DNA of 64,000 nt, from positions 1 to 64,000 of the IMG/VR virus record IMGVR_UViG_3300042319_000564; one strand, 5' to 3'. Both the position numbers and the translations under genes were made by a program. This stretch comes from a virus. The notes under the pieces are model-generated. The model had not been told where the DNA came from and searched no databases. It was given only the letters and a program-made list of their open reading frames with translations. Shown here one piece after another: positions 56,851-64,000 of this stretch; the first letter of the stretch is position 1, and every line of letters starts with the position of its first letter.

Positions 56851-58138
56851 TTTTTAATCCTTTTAAATAATTTTTAAATTCTTCTACCCTAGCAGACACA
56901 TGATTTTTATTATGTGTTACAATATCAATCCATTCTTCCGACATTTTATTTAAATCTTTGTTTAAACATATATCTTTAACAATTTCTGTTATACGATATA
57001 CTCGGTGTGAATGATTAGTTATGGTATCATAATCTTCATCCCAAAATTTATCAAATGTTTTATACCCGGCTATCTTAATATGTTCTAATGCATGTGGCAC
57101 CGATTGTAATATAAAAGGATGTTCATATAGCATAGCTCTGATAATCTTTTCTGTATAAAAAAATCCCGTTTTCATGTCGGTTGCTTCGTCAAATCTACTT
57201 TCTGATACAATGCTAAAATATGACCTGTCATAATATTCTGCTAAATTTTCTTTATTTGCAAATCCCATCCATGATCCGGTGTACGTACTACGGTTTCTGT
57301 CTGTCAGTGCTGATTGGTCAAGAACGGATGGTTGCAAATCTATTTCATCAATAATCTTAATCCATTCTTCATTTTTATATGTATGTTTTATATAGTCATT
57401 CAATGGTAAACTGGTTGAAGTGCTTTCGGCAGGAATTGATATAAACCCATACTTATTTAAATCTTCTTTTGTAAAAGTGACATGTGACATCAATCTATCT
57501 AATGTGTATCGCCTAGCCAATTTAATAAATTTTTTATCTTTTTCACACTTAGTTGGGTGATACTGTGGTAATTTTTTTAGACTCCATATTTCAGCCATTG
57601 GCATATGTATTAAATTGTTTCTATATAATTCATTTAGTATTCCTAATATGTCCGGGTGAAATATAGAAGTTGACCATATATAAAAATCCCTACAGGTTCC
57701 AAATTCTTTCAGGAACAGATCAAATATTCTATTGATAACATCTATCTCACAATCAGCCCAATTATGCGAAATAATTATTTTACATTTTCCTTTTGTCCAT
57801 AGTTCAATAATGTTTTTAGGGATATGTTCTATCCAAATTCCTCTACCACTTCCATAATACAATGATATTATATACTTTATATTATGTTGTATGTTAATAT
57901 TATAAACAATAGTTCCTTGTTCAGAGTAATAATCTATGTTATTTACAAGATCACTATGGTGAACATGCATATAATCTATTCCTAGTATTGCATTTATAGG
58001 TGAATCTGTAAAATATGTCATCCCTACCTTCATAGGAGTTTTGTAATAATGTGAGATATATTCATTGTGAGACATTCCCAACGAGTTGGGGATGGGTCCA
58101 TGAGGACCATACTCATTAATTGCATAAATTAATTTCAT
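56822..58138 (-). CDS. Glycosyltransferase-like protein
   Basis: 438 aa. The C-terminal segment F-Y-T-E-K-I-I-R-A-M-L-Y-E-H-P-F-I-L-Q-S, then L-E-H-I-K-I-A-G-Y-K-T-F, and W-D-E-D-Y-D is the pattern of phage/bacterial glycosyltransferases whose sugar-donor region carries E-K-x6-P-F. The N-terminal half has S-H-N-W-A-D and other aromatic stretches without a clear motif. It abuts the radical SAM gene by one base (TAATG-type). Target unknown. Confidence 0.65.
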   Translation of the reverse strand: MKLIYAINEYGPHGPIPNSLGMSHNEYISHYYKTPMKVGMTYFTDSPINAILGIDYMHVHHSDLVNNIDYYSEQGTIVYNINIQHNIKYIISLYYGSGRGIWIEHIPKNIIELWTKGKCKIIISHNWADCEIDVINRIFDLFLKEFGTCRDFYIWSTSIFHPDILGILNELYRNNLIHMPMAEIWSLKKLPQYHPTKCEKDKKFIKLARRYTLDRLMSHVTFTKEDLNKYGFISIPAESTSTSLPLNDYIKHTYKNEEWIKIIDEIDLQPSVLDQSALTDRNRSTYTGSWMGFANKENLAEYYDRSYFSIVSESRFDEATDMKTGFFYTEKIIRAMLYEHPFILQSVPHALEHIKIAGYKTFDKFWDEDYDTITNHSHRVYRITEIVKDICLNKDLNKMSEEWIDIVTHNKNHVSARVEEFKNYLKGLKNEKSISNGT

Positions 58139-60220
58139 TTAACTTTTCTTTGAAATAGGGATGTCAGCACCACAACTGCATCTAACAGAATCACATATTA
58201 CCGTTCTCAATAAACTATTCCAATCTATTTTCTTATGATCTTTTACATTACCAATAATACCACCCACTTCACAATTTCCTCGTTTAATGTGACCATACTG
58301 ATGTATAAACATACTTTCAGTACCTATTGCACATCTAAAATCAAAGAAATTTGTTTGTCCTTTGTTAATCAGCATTTGCGGACTATTAATTACTTCTGAC
58401 GTACTATCTTCATATGTAATGACGGCATTACTTGAATATTTCCTAAACAAAGGATTAGTTTCTAATATTTTTACTGCAGTAGTTTTTGTAGCAACAGTTT
58501 TAAAATTCTTAAAAAATTCAGACTGTTCAGGTGTGTACTTAAGATCAACTAGCTTATTTTTAGAAGATCCATATTGGTCATCAATGTACACTACTTCTAA
58601 TCGGGCAGTAGTTTCATTCTTTATTCTATCAATAAACTCAATGCACTTATCCCAATATAACGGATCCATCATCAATCTAACAGTTACCATAGTTAAATTT
58701 GATGCTATCTTAACTTTTTCTATCCATTCATCTGCTGTATTATTTGGAAATTCTTGTGCTGGATGAAAGCTACAACCAGCATATGATAGATATTTGAAGT
58801 TCTCCTCAATATAGCGTGGTGTCCTAGCTAGATTAGTAGTAATACCTATATATCCACCTAGAGTATGAATTTTTTTAACTAGGTCCGGGAAGAACGGGCT
58901 CAGTGTAGGTTCTCCTCCGCTTAGAGAAAACAATAATTTTTTATTTAAATTAAGTCCGTAGAATAAAAATAGATCGTCTAGAAATGGTTCTACTACATCC
59001 CAATCAAATAAATGATTTTTACCTTCATGTAATACCGGAGGACAATATCTACAGCTATAGTTGCAAATATCATTTAATATCCATGTAATTATAGCCCAAC
59101 TTTCATTTTTTATTTCTATAATCTTTTTCCCTTGAAGTGGTAATGGGCCCTTCCAATGAGGGATCCTACTAGTAGTAGGATTTGTATAGGCTGCAGTCAT
59201 CTGTGTGTCAGATACAATTTCCACAGATTTTACACTTGAAAAGGGAGTTAAATCCATTTTTAACCCGCCGGCATTTTTGTATAGGTCATCCTCTTGAACT
59301 TCATACAAATGACCAATTAATAAATATCCTTCTCTATTGCGATGGTCACCAAACTTCCATCCATGTTGTTCTAATCCTACTTTTTTAAATCTGTGATATT
59401 GTTTTGTTTTATAATCCGGAGTAGCATTGTCAGCACCTAATAATGCCATAATTTCATTTGACCAAGTAGTTTGTAGTACAACGGCATTTTCTTCTGCGGC
59501 GCGGGTGTCTTCATCTAATACAATATGAGAAATATTTTTTCCTAATGTGTTGTAACCTAATACCAAATCGCCAAATCTATAATAAGGAAAAAACGATGCG
59601 CTATCTTCTTCTGTTATTTCATAATCTAGTCTAGGATCGTAACTCATCAATATATTAACATTTGAGAAGGTTGGTAAGTTATTACGTTGTGGTATACTGG
59701 TATTAAAAAACATCTCTAACGTATGAATCGTATCATTCAACTGTAAAAAGGTCGTGTGAAATTCTTCATTAAATCGTATACCAGGCCATCGTACAGCTTG
59801 AGGATCGTCCTTATCTAACCGTTTCCATGCATCGTCCCACCAATTTTTAGATAATTTCTCAGCTAATCGGTTGCCATATATTTCATATTCTTCATGTAGA
59901 TAATTAAGAGTATCTTGGTCTATTACTGTTGCCCGACGTATTTCTCTATCATAAAAACTATTTAAATAATCAATAATACGATTAATTTTGTCTATTTTGC
60001 CACGATCGGTCAGTGTATCTAACGTATATGTATTACTGCGGGAGAATTTGACACTTTTTTCTCTTATACGTTTTTCACTAAAATTCATTTTTTCAAATGC
60101 TTTAACCCATTTTTTTGCTAATTCAGTTTCAAATAACCTGAAATATATATCATAGTGTTCCCATGTTGTAGGATTGACGAGGGTAATCCGTACATTTTTA
60201 TCTTCTAGAAATCGTGCCAT
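58139..60220 (-). CDS. Large radical SAM protein with extra N-terminal domain
   Basis: 693 aa. Residues 1-370 form an uncommon N-terminal region (F-L-E-D-K-N-V-R-I-T-L at the start; helical, Trp-rich). The radical SAM domain has C-N-Y-S-C-R-Y-C (C386, C390, C393) and S-G-G-E-P-T. At the C-terminus C-D-S-V-R-C-S-C-G-A-D and an earlier R-G-N-C-E may hold an auxiliary cluster, as in SPASM-type peptide- or sugar-modifying enzymes. The N-terminal domain may bring its substrate. The neighbours suggest modified glycan or peptide synthesis. The 60 bases upstream are AT-rich with a TATTAAATAC (late-like) string. Confidence 0.85.
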   Translation of the reverse strand: MARFLEDKNVRITLVNPTTWEHYDIYFRLFETELAKKWVKAFEKMNFSEKRIREKSVKFSRSNTYTLDTLTDRGKIDKINRIIDYLNSFYDREIRRATVIDQDTLNYLHEEYEIYGNRLAEKLSKNWWDDAWKRLDKDDPQAVRWPGIRFNEEFHTTFLQLNDTIHTLEMFFNTSIPQRNNLPTFSNVNILMSYDPRLDYEITEEDSASFFPYYRFGDLVLGYNTLGKNISHIVLDEDTRAAEENAVVLQTTWSNEIMALLGADNATPDYKTKQYHRFKKVGLEQHGWKFGDHRNREGYLLIGHLYEVQEDDLYKNAGGLKMDLTPFSSVKSVEIVSDTQMTAAYTNPTTSRIPHWKGPLPLQGKKIIEIKNESWAIITWILNDICNYSCRYCPPVLHEGKNHLFDWDVVEPFLDDLFLFYGLNLNKKLLFSLSGGEPTLSPFFPDLVKKIHTLGGYIGITTNLARTPRYIEENFKYLSYAGCSFHPAQEFPNNTADEWIEKVKIASNLTMVTVRLMMDPLYWDKCIEFIDRIKNETTARLEVVYIDDQYGSSKNKLVDLKYTPEQSEFFKNFKTVATKTTAVKILETNPLFRKYSSNAVITYEDSTSEVINSPQMLINKGQTNFFDFRCAIGTESMFIHQYGHIKRGNCEVGGIIGNVKDHKKIDWNSLLRTVICDSVRCSCGADIPISKKS

Positions 60221-60280
60221 CTTAGATCCTTAACTCACTGTGTATTTAATACACTGAGTGCTACTGTCAATTTTTTAACA

Positions 60281-61198
60281 TTAATATTGGTTATTAATAG
60301 GATAGATTTTTGGCTTTTTGGTATCTGCTGTAATTAATTTATGTTTAGGGTTTGCCGAACACAATGCACATTGTGGTATATGAGTTTTTGAAATTAAATT
60401 GTTCATAAATTTATCTAATTTTTCACCACTCCAGTTATGTTCAGCGGGGGCATAACTATCTATTAACTCTTTTTGATTTGTAGTAAGTGTTACATGATAC
60501 TGTTCCATAAATTTTGGTATTACTCCTATAGGAGCACATTTGTACAATTTGCCATCCATCATATGATGACAGTCTTGCATAATACAATTTTTAAAGGCTT
60601 CTTTAGGATCACTCTCATGTAGGGAAAATTCAGAATTTTCATATTTTAAACTACTATCTTTAAAATGCCATGAGGGGATTAGTCTAGATTGTATGTTATT
60701 ACGGTCTGTATATCTAAACATGGTAACTGAATGATCTTCATTTAAACAATCATTCCATACTTTGTTACTATGAATTTCTTTTTTTATGTCTTTGTCTAAA
60801 AACGATTCTAAATTTGTAAACGCATTTACCCAAGTACTCGGATCATGATGACTAACGTCCAATCCAACCTTACCTTTATATTTTAAAATTTCTTGATACA
60901 AATTAGGAACGTAATTCAATCTTGTTCCGTTGGTTACAATAAGAATATTTGCATTAGGCCATAAGATTTTTAGGCCTTCAATCCATTTAAAAAGATCCGG
61001 ATTGAGTAACGGTTCACCACCTATAATGCCAATAGTTCCTATAGTTAATATCTTTGACCAGTTACTGTATGCTTCTTTAGCATCGTCCCAACGATGATGG
61101 CCTTTAAAGGCATAGTTATTAAATCTATTACAATCTGTACAATTTAAGTTACAAACGTGTGTAATATAAAATTCAGTGTAAATTAAATGATGTTTCAT
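60281..61198 (-). CDS. Radical SAM protein
   Basis: 305 aa. C-N-L-N-C-T-D-C gives C16, C20, C23. I-G-G-E-P-L is the GGEP motif. A set of C-terminal cysteines (F-K-N-C-I-M-Q-D-C-H-H, Y-K-C-A-P, I-P-Q-C-A-L-C) suits extra iron-sulfur clusters. AAGGA precedes the ATG. The DNA upstream contains a copy of the C-terminal codons of the radical SAM gene at 63 kb (see the repeat). Confidence 0.85.
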   Translation of the reverse strand: MKHHLIYTEFYITHVCNLNCTDCNRFNNYAFKGHHRWDDAKEAYSNWSKILTIGTIGIIGGEPLLNPDLFKWIEGLKILWPNANILIVTNGTRLNYVPNLYQEILKYKGKVGLDVSHHDPSTWVNAFTNLESFLDKDIKKEIHSNKVWNDCLNEDHSVTMFRYTDRNNIQSRLIPSWHFKDSSLKYENSEFSLHESDPKEAFKNCIMQDCHHMMDGKLYKCAPIGVIPKFMEQYHVTLTTNQKELIDSYAPAEHNWSGEKLDKFMNNLISKTHIPQCALCSANPKHKLITADTKKPKIYPINNQY

Positions 61199-61216
61199 TA
61201 ATTTATCCTTCTTTAG

Positions 61217-61244
61217 TTGGAATCTTTTGATTCACATCTCTATT
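61217..61244 (-). repeat. 28-base direct repeat, copy 1
   Basis: Identical over 28 bases to 63014-63041. Here it lies in the short gap before the radical SAM gene at 60281-61198 and, read in frame, would encode R-D-V-N-Q-K-I-P, the tail of the protein at 63003-64000. It is probably a recombination scar. Confidence 0.85.
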
Positions 61245-61270
61245 ATTTAACAGATTTATTTTTTTGTCTT

Positions 61271-62212
61271 TTAAATTTTAATTTTGATATGTTTAACAGG
61301 ATTCCATTTAAAATCCCATTCTCTATTTTTTGTATGATATAGTACTGATCCAATACTGCTACTAGGGTCGCCTGGGTTAGGTAAACTCCATCTATATTTG
61401 AACAACGGTTCTACTACATTTTCATTTGCTCGGCTATTCATAGCACATCCACCCATATAAACTAAACAATCTGCACCTGTTAACTGTACAGCTAATTGCA
61501 TAACTTTACTTACTTCTATTTCAAAACGTTCTTGTACTGATGCGGCAAGGTCACATTGTTCTTCTGTGTGTAATATCCAGTCCTGCACACCTTTATGAAA
61601 ATTATAATTTAATTTTAGCGTGTCCGAACCAAAATAATTAGATACTTGTATACGGAATCTTTTAGGATTACCCTGTTCTGCCATTTGTTGTAATAAGTAT
61701 TCGTCTTTAATTGGCGTTAATCCAACAAGTTGTGTAAATGCGCTATAGAATAATCCTAGACTATGTGGATAACCACGACTCCATACTTTTTTCATTTCTC
61801 CGTGTTTTGCTTCCCAAATAGTAGCACATTCAAACTCTCCTATAGCATCTAGTACAACAACAGCACAATGATTAAAAGTACTAGTATAATAACCCGCAGC
61901 CGCGTGACTAGCATGATGTGGGGTATATCTTACAGGTGCATAATGTAATCTAGTTTTATTAAGATATCTTTTAGGAAGGACATTCATATCTAATGCGGTA
62001 TCATATTGACCGGCATAGACTTGTCTTGCTTTTTTAACCCAAGGTCTTTCATACCAAAAGATATTATTAGGAGCTCCGTAATAAAGTGCTTCTGTAATAA
62101 CTGAAGTATCTAATTCATCTGTTGAGCAGTTATACCATGATTTAAGTTTGTTATTATTAAAAATAGCTAAACTTGAACCGTGATTAAGAGCATTGATTCC
62201 CCAATGTATCAT
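61271..62212 (-). CDS. Carbamoyltransferase (NodU/TobZ-type), short form
   Basis: 313 aa. The N-terminal half has the signature P-H-H-A-S-H-A-A-A-G-Y-Y (H99, H100, H103), and G-V/L-x-G-x regions such as L-D-A-I-G-E-F-E. The C-terminal half has Y-M-G-G-C-A-M-N-S-R. Full enzymes of this family have about 550-600 aa with a second domain; this one lacks it. They use carbamoyl phosphate to carbamoylate a hydroxyl, for example on a sugar. The shorter form may be a distinct phage type or may need a partner. Confidence 0.75.
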   Translation of the reverse strand: MIHWGINALNHGSSLAIFNNNKLKSWYNCSTDELDTSVITEALYYGAPNNIFWYERPWVKKARQVYAGQYDTALDMNVLPKRYLNKTRLHYAPVRYTPHHASHAAAGYYTSTFNHCAVVVLDAIGEFECATIWEAKHGEMKKVWSRGYPHSLGLFYSAFTQLVGLTPIKDEYLLQQMAEQGNPKRFRIQVSNYFGSDTLKLNYNFHKGVQDWILHTEEQCDLAASVQERFEIEVSKVMQLAVQLTGADCLVYMGGCAMNSRANENVVEPLFKYRWSLPNPGDPSSSIGSVLYHTKNREWDFKWNPVKHIKIKI

Positions 62213-62322
62213 TTGTATATAAACGGATCTTGTTTACGTAATTCATCAAGACGGCGTTTGCGTTCTTGCCTTGCTTTATACCACTTTAGTGGTCTTAAAA
62301 TATAATAAAAAAATTTATTCAT
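62209..62322 (-). CDS. 37-aa basic protein
   Basis: ATG at 62322; the stop overlaps the carbamoyltransferase ATG (ATGA). It reads MNKFFYYILRPLKWYKARQ with a basic helix and ends K-Q-D-P-F-I-Y-K. The F-I-Y-K ending and position resemble small proteins seen near carbamoyltransferase genes in marine T4-like phages, from memory. Function unknown. Confidence 0.55.
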   Translation of the reverse strand: MNKFFYYILRPLKWYKARQERKRRLDELRKQDPFIYK

Positions 62323-62346
62323 AACGTATCCCCATAATAAAAGTTT

Positions 62347-63000
62347 TCATAGCGCCAATTCTTGTAATCCAGGTTGATAATTTAACACCAACTCAACTAA
62401 TCTATTACCTACTTTTTTATTTAATTCTTCTGTAAAATGATTGCTATACTCATTTCCTACCAAAGACATATCAACTAGATTTTCTTTTACAGTCATACCG
62501 TTTTTAAATATATATCCATGATCAAAACACCGTAAGTGTATTACGCAGGGAATTTTATAAACTTCTACAAGATCATCTAATTCTTTAAACCAAGAAACCA
62601 TTGCCCATTTACAATAATCACGGGACCAAAGTTCTTCATAGTATAATTGTCCGGCTTTAGCAATTGCAAGATTTTTTATTGGATCAATGTGTGTTCCCTC
62701 AGGATTATAAAATTTACCATTCTGGACACTACGGGAAGTAAGCCCATAATCATAATCATTGGGTATCCTATTAGGTTCAGTATGGCATAATAGTAATACT
62801 TTTGGTACATGTAATTGTAATTCCTTTAATAGTCGTTTGCGTACGCTCCACCAAGAAGCTCCGGCAAATCCATATCCTCGAGTTTTTTCATTGCTGTTGG
62901 ATAATTTTTGAGAAACTATAAACGGCCAATGAGTCGGTAGTGATCGTAATTCGGCAAAACTATCACCTAAAATTAATATATCTTTATGTTCAAATTTCAT
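62347..63000 (-). CDS. SGNH-hydrolase-like protein
   Basis: 217 aa. Block I is L-I-L-G-D-S-F-A-E (nucleophile Ser in G-D-S), a Gly-Ala segment (G-F-A-G-A-S-W-W) follows, then H-T-E-P-N-R with a possible Asn, and near the end S-N-H-F-T-E-E has the H of block V. The family includes acyl-transferases and esterases that (de)acetylate sugars or cell-wall glycans. The gene is coupled to the radical SAM gene, two bases away. Enzyme type likely; substrate unknown. Confidence 0.6.
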   Translation of the reverse strand: MKFEHKDILILGDSFAELRSLPTHWPFIVSQKLSNSNEKTRGYGFAGASWWSVRKRLLKELQLHVPKVLLLCHTEPNRIPNDYDYGLTSRSVQNGKFYNPEGTHIDPIKNLAIAKAGQLYYEELWSRDYCKWAMVSWFKELDDLVEVYKIPCVIHLRCFDHGYIFKNGMTVKENLVDMSLVGNEYSNHFTEELNKKVGNRLVELVLNYQPGLQELAL

Positions 63001-63002
63001 TT

Positions 63003-64000
63003 TTAACCAATAATTGGAATCTTTTGATTCACATCTCTATTTTGAGAACCTATAAAATTAAGTTCTCCGCAAATTGCACTGCATCTTTCCAATCTAATAT
63101 CAGAATTAAAAGATTTGTCTAATATACTAAACCAAGGACCGTTTACAATATCATGCAATTTAGTGTGATGTATGTTAGCAAGATGCTTTCCGCCAATTGT
63201 ATCCCACATTGACTGCATCATATATTTATCTGAATGCGATTCTGCTTCTATTCCGTAAAGTCTATCTTGCAACCAACCACATGGAAATACATTACCGTCT
63301 GCACTTATATAAATATGATTTGTTTTCTGTGAATGGCACTCAACTATAGTATTACCAAGATATTGTTTTATAGACCCGTGTTCAGTTGCAATCTTCTTTT
63401 GGTCTACATAAATCATATTTTGATAATCTACATTAGTAGGTAATTCTAAATAGCGTTCTACTACACCTTGTTTATTTTTCACAGGCCATTGCATAATGAA
63501 TTCGTGTTTCTTATTGAAGAATCTAGCTGTATATTTTACTCTAAATTCTTTGAAACCTAACTGACTACTTAATTCTCTCGCTTTATCAACTTGATGTTCA
63601 TTGTGTCTAAAAATTATAAAATCCCATATAGCTGTGCCACCGTTGTCAATATATATTTTTACATTTTTTATTATCTTTTGCCAATTAGTATCGACCCTAT
63701 ATAAATGGTTAGTATCTTCTAATCCATCTATACCGAAACCAATCCAATCTACATATTTGCCTGCTTCTTTCCAAAATGATTTAGTTTGTAAGCTGCCATT
63801 GGTATGCAACGCTACTACTAATTTGGGATTAACTTCTTTTAACCATTGACATATACGTATTAAATCTTTATTCATACAAGGATCACCGTATGTTCCACAG
63901 AAATAAACTTCTTCTAATTGCTTAATAAACTCAACAGGTAATATAGATTTTGCTGTTTCTAATGTTACATTTATCAACGGCAGACTTGATACAGTTGCGC
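63003..64000 (-). CDS. Radical SAM-type protein, 5' end outside window
   Basis: The frame is open to the window edge; the TTG at 63977 is probably not the start, since upstream codons read A-T-V-S-S-L-P-L-I-N-V-T in the same frame. The first part of the visible protein, Y-F-C-G-T-Y-G-D-P, stands in place of the usual GGEP element, and H-T-N-G-S and G-F-G-I-D-G-L follow as in radical SAM folds. Cysteines at F-P-C-G-W and C-S-A-I-C-G suit a SPASM-like part. The CxxxCxxC motif must lie beyond 64000. Confidence 0.75.
   Translation of the reverse strand, partial: ATVSSLPLINVTLETAKSILPVEFIKQLEEVYFCGTYGDPCMNKDLIRICQWLKEVNPKLVVALHTNGSLQTKSFWKEAGKYVDWIGFGIDGLEDTNHLYRVDTNWQKIIKNVKIYIDNGGTAIWDFIIFRHNEHQVDKARELSSQLGFKEFRVKYTARFFNKKHEFIMQWPVKNKQGVVERYLELPTNVDYQNMIYVDQKKIATEHGSIKQYLGNTIVECHSQKTNHIYISADGNVFPCGWLQDRLYGIEAESHSDKYMMQSMWDTIGGKHLANIHHTKLHDIVNGPWFSILDKSFNSDIRLERCSAICGELNFIGSQNRDVNQKIPIIG
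63014..63041 (-). repeat. 28-base direct repeat, copy 2
   Basis: Identical to 61217-61244; here it is the C-terminal coding end (R-D-V-N-Q-K-I-P) of the radical SAM-type gene. Confidence 0.85.

Noticed and set aside
1-64000. Prophage or host chromosome
   Set aside because: No integrase, att site or host housekeeping genes; T4-type replication and late promoters run throughout.

Overview
The window is part of the genome of a large tailed phage with a T4-like (myovirus) core, most likely infecting a Gram-negative betaproteobacterium (Burkholderiales-type, freshwater). T4-type hallmarks are a UvsW helicase, UvsX recombinase, UvsY mediator, gp32 ssDNA-binding protein, gp17 terminase, ThyA and TATAAATA late promoters. 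Host hints are a small betaproteobacterial-style porin, a BPSL0761-like protein, a DUF4214-type virion protein, and a tmRNA tag ending FALAA. The DNA is AT-rich and almost everything is on the minus strand, so transcription runs from high to low coordinates. Only one convincing gene is on the plus strand (about 1.5-1.9 kb).

Layout: (a) 1-8.8 kb: replication and repair: a zinc-finger primase cut by the window edge, a 187-aa miniature of the DnaE palm overlapping a DEDD exonuclease, a string of tiny proteins ending in F-x-L-[RK]-[WF], and UvsW with a partner. (b) 8.9-16.6 kb: an AAA+ ATPase, small early genes each with its own sigma70 promoter, a methyltransferase/PD-(D/E)xK nuclease pair, uvsY, uvsX and gene 32. 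(c) 16.7-25.2 kb: coiled-coil and head-associated proteins, terL, a methyltransferase, two proteins with capsid-targeting-like N-termini, a structural protein and a spanin pair. (d) 25.2-35.4 kb: sugar genes (radical SAM, DegT aminotransferase, epimerase), thyA, small genes, and a MoxR/VWA pair among further early promoters. (e) 35.4-43.7 kb: virion surface proteins with propeller-like repeats, Fn3 modules and glycine-rich domains, plus a porin. (f) 43.8-47.2 kb: a compact operon encoding a periplasmic amino-acid-binding protein, a dicarboxylate/amino-acid symporter, membrane proteins and an Asp/Glu racemase. (g) 47.3-51.8 kb: membrane and secreted low-complexity proteins, a toxin-like protein with a capsid-targeting-like N-terminus, and a circularly permuted (two-piece) tmRNA gene. 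(h) 51.8-64 kb: a 1381-aa protein with about 14 repeats, then a glycan/modification cluster (SDR epimerase, glycosyltransferase-like protein, three radical-SAM proteins, carbamoyltransferase, SGNH-like protein).

How the genes may work together: two promoter classes are visible. One is a sigma70 cassette (TTGACAATAAAT, 17-nt spacer, TATAAT-like) before early genes; the other is a (T/G)ATAAATAC late element before virion, lysis and metabolic genes. In many cases the start codon lies where transcription should begin, implying leaderless mRNAs. The most striking candidates for new biology are the porin/binding protein/symporter/racemase nutrient-import set, the permuted tmRNA, the mini-DnaE/exonuclease pair, and the toxin-like protein that looks packaged. 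All functional statements rest on motif reading by eye; no database search was run.
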